41,358 nt of DNA from an uncultured Prevotellamassilia sp. (GCA_934255485.1 CAKQOG010000021.1:1-41358), one strand, 5' to 3'. Numbered from the stretch's first letter, positions 25,627-34,874 are shown. Translations and numbers: made by a program. The notes: generated by a model from the letters alone, not told the origin.

Positions 25627-26988
25627 TTACTTTATTGCATCTATCACTTGCTCAATACTAAGCGATTGTTGTTCGCCCGTTTCCATATTCTTAAGAGCTA
25701 CTTTGCCCTCATTCATTTCATTTTCACCTACAAGTGCAACAAATGGCACTTTATGAGCATTGGCATAACTCATTTGCTTTTTCATCTTTACCGAATCGGG
25801 ATATACCTCTGCAGAGATGCCAGCCTTACGTACAGCAGCAGCCAAACGCAAGCAATAAGCGGCCTCTTTATCGCCAAAATTGATAAAAAGAATGCGTGCG
25901 CCAGAGTTAGTTTCGGAGGGATAAAGGTCGAGCTGAGTGAGCACATCGTAGATACGATCGGCACCAAACGAAATACCTACACCGCTCAAGCCTGGCAAGC
26001 CAAAAATGCCTGTTAGATTGTCGTAGCGTCCGCCACCAGTGATAGAGCCAATCTGCACATCAAGAGCCTTTACCTCGAAAATACAACCCGTATAGTAGTT
26101 TAAGCCACGTGCCAAAGTGAGGTCGAGTTCAATCTCGTTACGCAAGTCACTTGCCTTGAGAGCTTCGAGCACAAATGCAACTTCATCAATGCCTTTTAAG
26201 CCTGTTTCGCTCTGTGCAAGCACCTGACGCATGGTTTCGAGCTTCTGCTCGTTAGTGCCAGTAAGTGAGATAATGGGCTGCAATTTCTCTACTGCTTCGT
26301 CCGATAATCCTACAGCACGCAACTCCTCGTTTACCTTATCAAGTCCAATCTTATCAAGTTTGTCGATAGCTACAGTGATGTCCACTATTTTATCGGCAGC
26401 ACCTATAATCTCAGCTATGCCGGTAAGGATTTTGCGGTTGTTTATTTTAATGCATACGCGTATACCGAAACGACTGAATACCTCATCAACAATTTGCATA
26501 AGCTCTACCTCGTTGAGCAATGAGTTAGAACCTACCACATCAGCATCACATTGGTAGAACTCGCGATAACGGCCCTTTTGTGGACGATCGGCACGCCATA
26601 CGGGTTGAATTTGATAGCGTTTAAAGGGCATTTGGAGTTCGTCTCTGTGTTGCACAACATAGCGTGCAAAGGGCACAGTTAGGTCGTAGCGCAAACCCTT
26701 TTCACAAAAGCGTGCAGCGAGTTGAGCAGACGATTTTTCAGCATACTCCTCGGCTGATACCTCGCCACGGAAGTTACCCGAATTAAGTATCTTAAATAGT
26801 AGTTTGTCACCCTCTTCGCCATACTTACCCATCAATGTAGATAGGTTCTCCATGGCTGGTGTTTCGATCTGACGAAAACCATAAAGGGCATACACTTTGC
26901 GTATGGTGTTGAAAATATAATTGCGACGTGCCATTTCTACAGCACCAAAGTCGCGTGTTCCTTTGGGTATACTTGGTTTTTGAGCCAT
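25627..26988 (-). CDS. hisS: Histidine--tRNA ligase
   Basis: This is a 453-aa class II aminoacyl-tRNA synthetase that charges tRNA-His. Seen: N-terminal MAQKPSIPKGTRDFGAVEM; motif 1 region RQIETPAMENLSTLMGKYGEE; motif 2 region RYDLTVPFARYV and FKRYQIQPVWRADRPQKGRYREFYQCDADV; the histidine-specific LTLARGLNYYTG; and motif 3 GGGRYDNLTGIFG. An anticodon-binding domain follows at the C-terminus (RILFINFGDKEAAYC ... VPFVALVGENEM). Length and motif order are normal. It has its own -7 element 32 nt upstream (27021-27028). Confidence 0.97.
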   Translation of the reverse strand: MAQKPSIPKGTRDFGAVEMARRNYIFNTIRKVYALYGFRQIETPAMENLSTLMGKYGEEGDKLLFKILNSGNFRGEVSAEEYAEKSSAQLAARFCEKGLRYDLTVPFARYVVQHRDELQMPFKRYQIQPVWRADRPQKGRYREFYQCDADVVGSNSLLNEVELMQIVDEVFSRFGIRVCIKINNRKILTGIAEIIGAADKIVDITVAIDKLDKIGLDKVNEELRAVGLSDEAVEKLQPIISLTGTNEQKLETMRQVLAQSETGLKGIDEVAFVLEALKASDLRNEIELDLTLARGLNYYTGCIFEVKALDVQIGSITGGGRYDNLTGIFGLPGLSGVGISFGADRIYDVLTQLDLYPSETNSGARILFINFGDKEAAYCLRLAAAVRKAGISAEVYPDSVKMKKQMSYANAHKVPFVALVGENEMNEGKVALKNMETGEQQSLSIEQVIDAIK

Positions 26989-27020
26989 TATCTGATTTGT
27001 TTTTGTTGTTTCTTTGCGTG

Positions 27021-27028
27021 CAAAGGTA
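27021..27028 (-). promoter_or_regulatory. -7 element for hisS
   Basis: The minus strand reads TACCTTTG, an exact TAnnTTTG match, 32 nt before the hisS start. No well-spaced TTTG -33 box is seen. Confidence 0.5.
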
Positions 27029-27102
27029 GCAATTTATAACGGAACACTTTATATAATTTACAGATTAGGTTGAGCCACAAACAAATTGTGCCTTACCCTC
27101 TG

Positions 27103-27633
27103 CTACAACAAAGTATTCTTCATCTTTTTGAGCTTTTCGATGCCTCTTCTTACTGAATGTAAGCCAAACTGTAAGGGATTAATTTCGGACAGACTAAGCC
27201 ACATCCAACGGGCTGCATCATCGGCAGCGAAAACTGTAGTTTCATCTTTTATCACACACAAGAAAAAAGCATCTGCTGTATGCACTATATGGTTAGAGTA
27301 ACTATAATCGTTGGCCTCTGAAAAGAGAAAACGATAAGAAATAACTTCGGCATTTATCTCTTCTTTCACTTCTCTTATAAGGCCATCGGTTATGCTCTCA
27401 CCTGGGTCTACAAAGCCCCCTGGAAGGTCGAGAGTACCTTTTGCAGGGTCTTTTTTACGCTCTATACACAACAGTTGTCCACGGCTATTCAGTATAACAG
27501 CTACAGTTGCCGCTGCTGCATTGGGGTAGAATATGAAGCCACATGACAGGCATTGCTTGCTATACGCATCATGCTTGACAAAGCGTGGTGAACCACAATG
27601 TGGGCAATAGAGAAAGTCTTGTAAGGGAGCCAT
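27103..27633 (-). CDS. Nudix hydrolase with N-terminal zinc ribbon
   Basis: This is a 176-aa protein. A zinc ribbon is formed by C10, C13, C28 and C31 (YCPHCGS ... CLSCGF). The Nudix box follows as GGFVDPGESITDGLIREVKEEI, fitting GX5EX7REUXEEXGU except that the final Gly is replaced. Nudix enzymes hydrolyse nucleoside diphosphate derivatives such as NADH, ADP-ribose or oxidised nucleotides. The zinc-ribbon arrangement resembles NudC-like and related Bacteroidetes proteins, but the substrate cannot be assigned. It lies downstream of rnc, behind a terminator, and 114 nt upstream of hisS in the same direction. Confidence 0.88.
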   Translation of the reverse strand: MAPLQDFLYCPHCGSPRFVKHDAYSKQCLSCGFIFYPNAAAATVAVILNSRGQLLCIERKKDPAKGTLDLPGGFVDPGESITDGLIREVKEEINAEVISYRFLFSEANDYSYSNHIVHTADAFFLCVIKDETTVFAADDAARWMWLSLSEINPLQFGLHSVRRGIEKLKKMKNTLL

Positions 27634-27744
27634 TCTTCTGTGTATTATTGATGAAATATATTATGTAGGTATTCAAAATTGATTTATAAGTAGGTGTTCT
27701 GCATTATTTGTTATGAATTTTGAGAATCTACTTACTTCTTACAA

Positions 27745-27794
27745 AAAACGGACGGCAATTCACACCTTTTAAGGTTGAAAATGCCTTCCGTTTT
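27745..27794 (-). terminator. Terminator after the RNase III gene
   Basis: The arms 27745-27757 (AAAACGGACGGCA) and 27782-27794 (TGCCTTCCGTTTT) pair with one mismatch. On the minus strand the stem ends in TTTTTTG. It is 30 nt downstream of the rnc stop codon. Confidence 0.65.
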
Positions 27795-27824
27795 CTCTTT
27801 TAATTATATCTGCTATGCCAATAA

Positions 27825-30158
27825 CTAAGCTTCGGTCTTGGTGTTATTGCTACTGCGTTTTCCTTTGTAAGGACGGCGATGACGATTGTTCTTTTTAGCT
27901 TTGTCTGGGTTAGCATTTTCGCCTTGTTGCGAAGTTGTCGCCCCTTTATCCTTGTGCGTTATAGAGCCTTTTTGGGACTCATCTGCAGTGGTTTCTTGTG
28001 CGCTCTTAGGTGTTGCACTCTTTTTTTCAGAAGACTTTTTGCCTGCGGCTTTCTGCGCTGGATTACGGCGTCTACGGCGATTTTGGTTGCTTTTAGACTG
28101 CCTTCCTTTATCGGCTACATTCTCTTCGTCGGCTGCAAATGAGGCATAATCATCGTGGCTTGTACCAAAGATTATGTCGTCGAACGATAGTTTGGGCAGA
28201 GGCGTTATCGATATAGGCTCTGATGGGGCTTGCTCTGCATCATCAATTGAGGTTTCGGCCTTTTCTGCAACTACTGCTTGAGAAGAATTGGGCTGTGTTG
28301 CAGCTGCATCTTCGTTCGTTTCATTCAGTATTGGCTTTTGCTCGGCTGTAGATTTAGCCAAAGGCTGAATGGCATTTTCTGCTACCTCTGAACTTGCTTG
28401 CTGAGTCTCCTCTACATCGTCAGTTACTACATCTTGAGGGGTTGCCTCGGCAGTAGGTTGTTGGGGGTGTTGTTCGTCCTCAACTACTTTAGCAATAACA
28501 GTCTCTGACACTATAGTACCATCTTCTACTAACTTGTCTTCCTCAGTTATTACCTTTGTCGTTTCCTCAATTTCTTCTGCTGACAATTGCAAAGAATCCG
28601 TATGCGACTGGGGTACTTCTGCCCCACTCTCTAATGCCTTATCTGCATCTTCGTCCTCAGTAGACCTGTGACTTAATGAGCCAATGAGCGCAGATAGTTG
28701 CGCATGGTTTTGTTCACTCTCAGCATGTGCGGTTGCAGCATCGGGTTGCAAAGGCATAGAAGTTTCTGCAACTGGAGCCTGTTGTTCGATTGTTTGAATA
28801 GGCTCCTCATTTGCTTGTTTTTCTACAATCTTTTCTTCTTTCTTTTGCTTCTCTTTGCGCTTACGCTCTGCCTTGGCACGCTGACGCTCTACTTCGGCAA
28901 TGCGTTCTGCCTCACGTTTTTCTGCCTTTTCTTCGGCTGTGGTTGTACCTTTAGCAATGCCTTTAACTGCATCGCCTACGGTTTTTGCACCTCGATTGCG
29001 CGAACGTTTTTTACGAAGTTTTTCGTCGGCTGCACGCAACTCATCTTCGTCGGGAGGTGCGGGTATTCCTCTATCTTCGACAAACTGCGAGGTGGTTTCG
29101 TCTTCAGCTGGCGGTGTATCTATCACTTCGTAGCTTGCGTCCTCATCGTAAGCTGTATCGTATGCTTCATCAGATACTGAAGGCTTTTTACTCTTAGCAT
29201 TTCTGCGCTCCTCTAAGATAGGTGCATCGTCGAGTTTGCATTTCTTGCTTGCAGTAATATTTAGACTTTCTTCTATCTCTTCGATCTTGGGCAAAGCAAA
29301 CGATTCTTCAGCTTCCATAGCCGTGCGTTTTTCTTTCGCACGGAATATACTATCGTATGTTTGTGCATCTTGGCGCATGCGGGTCAATGCCTCTTTTGAG
29401 GCTTCTTGTTGGCTCTCCTTTTTAGAACGGCCTGTGCCTCTACCCATAATGATGCCCTCTATGCTAATGATGGTGCTAAAGCCTTTTTCGCCATTGTCGC
29501 TAACAGTGTCCTTAAACGTTGTGTTAATACGATTTTTTTGGCTCCACTCTAAGAGTTTGCTCTTAAAGTTCACTTCTTTCTGCGCAACGTTGTCAAGGTC
29601 TACATAGCGACCTATAATGCGATTTGAAATAAACCAATGGCAGTATTTGTAACCACGATCTAAATATATAGCTCCCATGAGTGCCTCGAACGCATTGCCG
29701 CCAATATTGGTGTGGCTCATGCGGGTGCCTTGGGCTGCAATGATAAGGTTTTCGATTCCCATCTGTGCTGCAAGACGATTTAAAGCCTCGCGTTGCACAA
29801 TCTTAGAGCGTGTTGAGGTAAGAAAGCCCTCGCGCTTATTGCTAAAGTGACGGAAGAGAATGTCGCTCACTACAGTTTCGAGCACAGCATCTCCTAAGTA
29901 CTCAAGGCGCTCGTTGTTGAGTGGCTTCGACGTATTTTCATTTCGGTTTCTACGCTCTCTACGCTCTTTTACGTTGCCCTTGCGTTCCTTGGTGCTTGTT
30001 TTTTCATCACGGCGAAAACCTAAGGATTTATGCGAGAAAGCAATGCGATAGATTTCGATATCGTGGGGATAGAAACCGAGTATATCGTATAAAGCCGAAA
30101 GAAACTCCTTGTTTTTGCGGAAGGGGAGCTTCATCCGGTCAAGTAAATTTACAATCAT
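27825..30158 (-). CDS. rnc: Ribonuclease III with a very long disordered C-terminal tail
   Basis: The start chosen is the ATG at 30156-30158 (MIVNLLDRMKLPFRK), which matches the family N-terminus; an ATG 66 nt further upstream is in frame but adds an unusual segment. Residues 1-190 are the RNase III catalytic domain (NNERLEYLGDAVLE with the metal-binding acids, HTNIGGNAFEALMGAIYLDRG). Residues about 200-275 are the double-stranded-RNA-binding domain (ending KKESQQEASKEALTRM). Bacteroidetes RNase III normally ends soon after. Here about 480 more residues follow: acidic, Ala/Glu/Thr-rich low-complexity blocks, a basic Lys/Arg coil (AERKRKEKQKKEEK) and a final very basic part (NQNRRRRRNPAQKAAGKKSS ... 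HRRPYKGKRSSN). The protein matures rRNA and processes structured RNA. The tail resembles RNase E scaffold tails in composition; its role is unknown. It lies 141 nt downstream of fabF. Confidence 0.9.
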   Translation of the reverse strand: MIVNLLDRMKLPFRKNKEFLSALYDILGFYPHDIEIYRIAFSHKSLGFRRDEKTSTKERKGNVKERRERRNRNENTSKPLNNERLEYLGDAVLETVVSDILFRHFSNKREGFLTSTRSKIVQREALNRLAAQMGIENLIIAAQGTRMSHTNIGGNAFEALMGAIYLDRGYKYCHWFISNRIIGRYVDLDNVAQKEVNFKSKLLEWSQKNRINTTFKDTVSDNGEKGFSTIISIEGIIMGRGTGRSKKESQQEASKEALTRMRQDAQTYDSIFRAKEKRTAMEAEESFALPKIEEIEESLNITASKKCKLDDAPILEERRNAKSKKPSVSDEAYDTAYDEDASYEVIDTPPAEDETTSQFVEDRGIPAPPDEDELRAADEKLRKKRSRNRGAKTVGDAVKGIAKGTTTAEEKAEKREAERIAEVERQRAKAERKRKEKQKKEEKIVEKQANEEPIQTIEQQAPVAETSMPLQPDAATAHAESEQNHAQLSALIGSLSHRSTEDEDADKALESGAEVPQSHTDSLQLSAEEIEETTKVITEEDKLVEDGTIVSETVIAKVVEDEQHPQQPTAEATPQDVVTDDVEETQQASSEVAENAIQPLAKSTAEQKPILNETNEDAAATQPNSSQAVVAEKAETSIDDAEQAPSEPISITPLPKLSFDDIIFGTSHDDYASFAADEENVADKGRQSKSNQNRRRRRNPAQKAAGKKSSEKKSATPKSAQETTADESQKGSITHKDKGATTSQQGENANPDKAKKNNRHRRPYKGKRSSNNTKTEA

Positions 30159-30299
30159 TTGTTGTGTGGTGATTATGTATGGGGGTAAAGCAAAATATGC
30201 AAATGTGCCAGTAGTGGTATTCACTCACTTGCACATTTGCACTTTCAAAATTGTTTTCGACCTGTATCATCACTTACAAAGTGGTGGTACATAGAAAAC

Positions 30300-31562
30300 T
30301 TAGTCCTCATATTTTTTCACAATGCAGCAAGCGTTGTGACCACCAAAACCAAAGGTGTTGCTCAATGCAGCACGCACGGTACGATGTTGTGCCTTGTTGA
30401 AGGTGAAGTTGAGGTTGTAATCAATGTTCTCGTCCTTATCATCCTCTTCGTGGTTGATAGTAGGAGGTACAATATCGTTCTTTACTGACAAGCAGCAGAA
30501 AATAGCCTCTACTGCACCAGCTGCACCAAGAAGGTGACCAGTCATACTCTTGGTTGAAGAGATGTTGAGTTTGTAAGCGTGATCACCAAACAATTTAGTG
30601 ATAGCCTTAACTTCTGATATATCACCAACAGGAGTTGAAGTGCCATGTACGTTGATGTAGTCAATATCCTCAGGCTTCATCTCTGCATCTTCGAGAGCTG
30701 CCTTCATAACGAGGTTTGCACCTAAGCCTTCGGGGTGAGAAGCTGTAATGTGGTGAGCGTCTGCTGACATACCAGCACCTGCTACCTCACAATAAATCTT
30801 TGCACCGCGTGCCTTTGCATGCTCTAACTCTTCGAGGATGAGGATACCTGCACCTTCGCCCATAATGAAACCATCGCGGCTCTTGCTGAATGGACGTGAT
30901 GCGTGAGTGGGGTCGTCGTTGCGTGTTGAGAGTGCATGCATAGCGTTGAAACCGCCCACACCACATGGCCAAATAGCAGCCTCGGCGCCACCAGTTACCA
31001 TTGCATCAGCCTTGCCCAAACGAATGAGGTTGAATGCATCTGCAAGTGCATTGGTTGATGATGCACAAGCTGATGTTGTGGTGTAGTTAGGGCCATGGAA
31101 GCCAAATTGAATTGAGATTTGACCTGCTGCAATGTCGGCAATCATCTTGGGGATGAAGAATGGGTTGAACTTAGGACCATTTTCCTTGTTTATAGCATAA
31201 TAACCTGCTTCTTCCTCGAATGTGTGGATACCACCGATACCTACACCAAGCACAACACCAATGCGATTTTTATCGATAGCTTCAAGATCCCAACCGCTAT
31301 CCTTGATAGCCTCCATTGCTGCTACAAGTGCGTATTGTTCGTAAAGGTCCATCTTGCGAGCCTCTTTGCGATCGATAAAGTCGGTAGCCTTAAAGCCTTT
31401 TACTTCGCAAGCAAATTGAGTCTTAAACTTTGATGCATCAAAGTGTGTGATAGGACCTGCACCGCTTACACCATTTTTGATATTCTCCCATGTTTCGGGT
31501 ACAGTGTTACCTACTGGGGTTAATGCGCCAAGACCTGTTACTACTACTCTTTTGAGTTCCAT
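30300..31562 (-). CDS. fabF: 3-oxoacyl-[acyl-carrier-protein] synthase II
   Basis: This is a 420-aa protein beginning MELKRVVVTGLGALTPVGNTV at 31562. A further-upstream in-frame ATG at 31649 would add 29 residues with no family match. The active site is Cys166 in TTTSACASSTNA; the two catalytic His residues lie in NVHGTSTPVGD and STKSMTGHLLGAAG, and the C-terminal loop is NTFGFGGHNA. FabF condenses malonyl-ACP with acyl-ACP in fatty-acid elongation. acpP lies upstream in the same direction but 518 nt away, unlike the tight acpP-fabF-rnc arrangement usual in Bacteroidetes. rnc follows after 141 nt. Confidence 0.97.
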   Translation of the reverse strand: MELKRVVVTGLGALTPVGNTVPETWENIKNGVSGAGPITHFDASKFKTQFACEVKGFKATDFIDRKEARKMDLYEQYALVAAMEAIKDSGWDLEAIDKNRIGVVLGVGIGGIHTFEEEAGYYAINKENGPKFNPFFIPKMIADIAAGQISIQFGFHGPNYTTTSACASSTNALADAFNLIRLGKADAMVTGGAEAAIWPCGVGGFNAMHALSTRNDDPTHASRPFSKSRDGFIMGEGAGILILEELEHAKARGAKIYCEVAGAGMSADAHHITASHPEGLGANLVMKAALEDAEMKPEDIDYINVHGTSTPVGDISEVKAITKLFGDHAYKLNISSTKSMTGHLLGAAGAVEAIFCCLSVKNDIVPPTINHEEDDKDENIDYNLNFTFNKAQHRTVRAALSNTFGFGGHNACCIVKKYED

Positions 31563-32080
31563 AAGATTTTTTTTGTTTGTTAATTGATTTGTTGTCGTTC
31601 TTACAGAACACCTTTTGGCCACTTGCTTTTGCGTATTTGCGCAATGCATCTTTTTATTGCTCTATTGCATAGAAAAGCAATGCTCAGCACATTTGCATCA
31701 ATGCTTTTAGTAGATTAGTATGCGAACGCATACAATGTTTTTTACATGTATTTAAGCACTATTACGTGCCCACTTACTAATCTACTAAAGTTCGTGTACA
31801 TATATGCTTTTGTGCGTACTGCCTTGATTGCCATACATGGTTATGTGGACTTTGGTTCTGTTATGTAGTACGACTGTAAAACAATGTTTGTGTATAGAAA
31901 GCAGAAGATGTTGCATTCATCAAACAACGCTTTTATCAATGAAATGCAACAATAAATAATTAACGTTTAACGCTGTCTTCACTCTTCGCTCTTTCATGAA
32001 AAAGGATACAAATGAGTTGTAGACGCAGAGCGTTAAACGTTAATCAGCAATTACTGTAAATGATGTCGTAAAAGACAAGA
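31563..32080 (-). other. 518-nt acpP-fabF gap with several inverted repeats
   Basis: I find no gene here. Three inverted repeats are visible. ATTAACGTTTAACGCT (31959-31974) with its perfect 16-bp complement at 32029-32044 directly follows acpP. TTTAGTAGATTAGT (about 31707-31720) pairs with its perfect 14-bp complement ACTAATCTACTAAA (about 31775-31788), and between these arms lies a small GTATGCG/CGCATAC hairpin. An imperfect GTTGCATT/AATGCAAC pair lies near 31911-31950. These could be a terminator or attenuator for acpP, a long fabF leader, or a non-autonomous insertion. Confidence 0.55.
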
Positions 32081-32320
32081 TTATTTGTTGACGTTCTCTT
32101 CGATGTAAGCGATAGCGTCACCAACAGTTGCAATCTTCTCTGACTTGTCATCAGGAATAGTGATACCAAATTGCTTTTCAAATTCCATGATGAGCTCTAC
32201 AGTGTCGAGAGAATCAGCACCAAGGTCGTTTGCGAAGCTTGCTTCGTTCTTTACTTCGCTTTCGTCAACGCTGAGCTTGTCAACGATGATCTCTTTTACT
32301 TTCTTTTCAATATCAGACAT
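32081..32320 (-). CDS. acpP: Acyl carrier protein
   Basis: This is a 79-aa acidic protein with the phosphopantetheine attachment site Ser37 in DLGADSLDTVELIMEFE and the typical helix IPDDKSEKIATVGDAIAYI. It carries growing acyl chains in fatty-acid synthesis. Length and motif are standard. It is the first gene of the acpP-fabF-rnc block, with a well-formed promoter 57 nt upstream. Confidence 0.97.
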   Translation of the reverse strand: MSDIEKKVKEIIVDKLSVDESEVKNEASFANDLGADSLDTVELIMEFEKQFGITIPDDKSEKIATVGDAIAYIEENVNK

Positions 32321-32377
32321 AGTTTCTTTATTTTGTTTATAATGAATTATGTTCTTTGTTGGTTAAAATTCCGAGTG

Positions 32378-32409
32378 CAAAAGTAATGTTTATTCCTAAT
32401 ACTGACAAA
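32378..32409 (-). promoter_or_regulatory. Promoter of acpP
   Basis: On the minus strand a -33 TTTG (32406-32409) is followed after exactly 20 nt by TACTTTTG (32378-32385), an exact TAnnTTTG. This is a textbook Bacteroidetes promoter and the clearest in the window. Confidence 0.75.
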
Positions 32410-32574
32410 CTTTTACTTTAAAAAGATATGATATAATGCACATTTTTTGATTTTTTGTGCGAACTTGATTATATATATGCAAGTTTTATTGCATATCAAA
32501 TGTTTTTAAAGCATGCTTGTACAGTGTTATTTAGGGGTGGTCTATTATTTTTGTTTATAGAACAGTACTTAATA

Positions 32575-33480
32575 CTACTTCCAAGTATTGATGTCTTTTT
32601 GGTCTTCTACTTTCTCCTCTGTTGCATCTGGCAAGTTAGGAAAGAAATCAATGCCAGTAAGTTGTTCGAGTTCATTTACTGAAACTGCATGGTTCATTAT
32701 CTCGCTTAATGGAGCTTTGTTTTTATATGAATAACCATACTCTTTATGCTCCATCCAAAAAGCAATAGAATGATATACCCCATTCTTAACCTTTAGCAAT
32801 GCCATATAATAGTACTTAGGCACAGCCACTTTATTGCCATTATTACGTGTTATGTACGACTTTATCTGCCCCTCCTTGATGGTTCCACCTTTCACTACAT
32901 AAAGCGTATCTGAAAAGGTTTTGCTACGCCCTAACTTCTGCACTTGACTTTCGAGTGTTACCCAATAATCTTGATTGAAAGAACTCAACTGAGGCGACAT
33001 ATTAGACATATAGAATGTCTGTTCGTTGGCTGTACGGTCATATAATCGGTCGGCCGAAGCACACAAATGTCCACGATTATAATCTCGTCCAAAACCATAA
33101 TAACCAATGTGCAACGTTGAACTTAAGCTCGGGTCGTCCATGAATGGTTCGTCTGAACGTCCTACACTTTGAGCACGCGTATTTCCGTCAAATCTAAAAG
33201 CCACCCAACGTGAATGGAACTTAGATTTATCGTATTCAAGTTCGTAGGTTACTACCTTTTTCCCATTGATGACTACATCATGCGACACAACTACCGTTAA
33301 ACCATCTGACAGTATACGAGGTGTCTCCATGCGTGCTGCAATGTCTGATGAAGGTGTGTAAGAACTATTGCCATTGCCATTTGAAGGCGTCCAATTGGGA
33401 GTATCGTCACCACAAGAGACGATAATGCTCGGCACAATTGCACCGAGCATCAAGGTTAAAATAAATTTTGTTAGTTTCAT
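32575..33480 (-). CDS. Lipoprotein DNA/RNA non-specific endonuclease (NUC1 family)
   Basis: This is a 301-aa protein. A lipoprotein signal (SIIVSC with the Cys near residue 23, then GDD) predicts membrane anchoring, possibly surface-exposed. The NUC1 core contains NRGHLCASADR with the catalytic His138 of the RGH motif, followed by FYMSNMSPQLSSFNQDYW, whose Asn binds the metal. It should cut DNA and RNA without sequence preference, outside the cytoplasm. It is the last gene of an operon after the TonB receptor and two OB-fold-like lipoproteins (spacing 58 nt). That context suggests nucleic acid degradation for uptake; this is inference. Confidence 0.9.
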   Translation of the reverse strand: MKLTKFILTLMLGAIVPSIIVSCGDDTPNWTPSNGNGNSSYTPSSDIAARMETPRILSDGLTVVVSHDVVINGKKVVTYELEYDKSKFHSRWVAFRFDGNTRAQSVGRSDEPFMDDPSLSSTLHIGYYGFGRDYNRGHLCASADRLYDRTANEQTFYMSNMSPQLSSFNQDYWVTLESQVQKLGRSKTFSDTLYVVKGGTIKEGQIKSYITRNNGNKVAVPKYYYMALLKVKNGVYHSIAFWMEHKEYGYSYKNKAPLSEIMNHAVSVNELEQLTGIDFFPNLPDATEEKVEDQKDINTWK

Positions 33481-33538
33481 CCAATTTATTTTACAGCAGA
33501 GTTTTAAACCATTTATTTATACTCTACTTTTATTTTTA

Positions 33539-34846
33539 TCAAGGTTTTGTTCCAAGCGATACACCAGCTATTTCGGCATATGTAGGTGATTTAAGACCTG
33601 CTACACCAAAATATTTTGTTGCTTGTCCATAAATGGTAATCTTCTGACCAATATAAGTAGGATGAACAGCAAGACTTAAGCCTGTACGAAGTGCACCAGT
33701 GGGCAATTGAATTGGGTAACATTTGTTAGGGTCTGTCTCTGTAGGCGAATCTGCTATAACGATATTTGTTTGTGTTACGCTTGCATCAGGTGCCGTAAAT
33801 TGGATACCTGTTGAGAATACCTTTCCATCAATATATCCAATAACATAACCTGTTACAAATATTTTAGAACCATCCGTAATGGATTGTGCCTCAACAACAG
33901 TCTTTGCATCAGTTGCAACTTCACCACCGGTTTCTCCACCTGTGCTTTCACCACCTTTGCTTGTTAAAGATACAAGATAAGCCAATCCTTGTGCAGTTTC
34001 GGGTGTATTGCCTTTAAAGTTTACGACCTTACCACAAACAACGACTTCGTCACCAATTTGTATTTGAGTTTTTCCTTCAGTATACTTCTCATTGTTGAGA
34101 TAAAGAGCTCGCCATACCTTAAAAGCATTATTACTCGTTCCATCATCAGATATAGTGAAAGAGCCATTGCCAAAAGTAGTATTATAGGCTTCTTCTATAC
34201 TTGCTATTTTACCTTTAATATAAACATCTTTATCAGAGTTTACATCTGCAGCAAGCGATGCAACGTATGTATTTGCAGCTACTGAATTATAAGGGTTGGC
34301 TTTAGTCCCATCTCCTGTTGCTGTAGCTTCACCACCGCCTTGGCTACCACCGCCATTACCATTTATGGAAACTAAATATGCTTGTCCTTGCACGGTTTCG
34401 GGGGTATTGCCTTTGAAGTTCACAACCTTGCCACATACCACAATCTCATCACCAACTTTAACTTGCGTTTGTCCCTCCACATATTTCTTATTATCTATAT
34501 AGAGCGCACGCCAAATCTTAAAGGTATTTGTAGACTTACCATCCTCTGAAATAGTAAATGATCCATTGCCAAAAGTTGTGTTATAAGCCTCTTCTACACT
34601 TACTACCTTACCCTTGATATAAACATCATTCTCAGAGTTGACATCACTACCAAGTGACTTGCAATAATTAATTGCTGCCAATGGATTATAAGGATTGTCT
34701 ATAGTACCATCACCTTTTGCTTCCGAAGGAGTATCGGGAGTTGTAGGAGTTGTATTTATGCCATAAGGAGCAGGCACATCTTCGCATGCTGTAAAACCGC
34801 CCAATGAAAGGACTGCAGCTGCAATACAGAAAATATATTTGTTCAT
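33539..34846 (-). CDS. Lipoprotein with duplicated OB-fold-like domain and C-terminal DUF6359-like domain
   Basis: This is a 435-aa protein with a lipoprotein signal (GGFTAC, then EDVPAPYG). Two tandem copies of a ~115-aa module (about 45-165 and 175-300) share GDGT..NPYN, DVYIKGKI..IEEAYNTTFGNG, SFTIS and QIGDEVVVCGKVVNFKGNTPET. The duplication is strong at the DNA level as well. A Gly/Ser linker follows, then a third domain (GYVIGYIDGK ... TNIVIADSP ... PIQLPTGALR ... GQKITIYGQATKYFG) that I recognise as DUF6359. All three look like OB-fold modules for ligand binding. It lies 28 nt after the DUF5689 gene and 58 nt before the nuclease gene in one operon. The ligand is unknown; nucleic acid or oligonucleotide binding is a reasonable guess. 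Confidence 0.78.
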   Translation of the reverse strand: MNKYIFCIAAAVLSLGGFTACEDVPAPYGINTTPTTPDTPSEAKGDGTIDNPYNPLAAINYCKSLGSDVNSENDVYIKGKVVSVEEAYNTTFGNGSFTISEDGKSTNTFKIWRALYIDNKKYVEGQTQVKVGDEIVVCGKVVNFKGNTPETVQGQAYLVSINGNGGGSQGGGEATATGDGTKANPYNSVAANTYVASLAADVNSDKDVYIKGKIASIEEAYNTTFGNGSFTISDDGTSNNAFKVWRALYLNNEKYTEGKTQIQIGDEVVVCGKVVNFKGNTPETAQGLAYLVSLTSKGGESTGGETGGEVATDAKTVVEAQSITDGSKIFVTGYVIGYIDGKVFSTGIQFTAPDASVTQTNIVIADSPTETDPNKCYPIQLPTGALRTGLSLAVHPTYIGQKITIYGQATKYFGVAGLKSPTYAEIAGVSLGTKP

Positions 34847-34874
34847 ATTGTTCTGAGTTATTTTGAATTAGTAA

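Noticed and set aside
28698..29180. 160-codon plus-strand open frame rich in Phe, Leu and Cys
   Set aside because: It is the complement of the Lys/Glu-rich RNase III tail, which produces such hydrophobic shadow frames.
30198..30241. 11-bp hairpin between fabF and rnc as a terminator
   Set aside because: The stem is perfect (TGCAAATGTGC with its complement) but no U-run follows on either strand, and rnc is expected to be co-transcribed with fabF.
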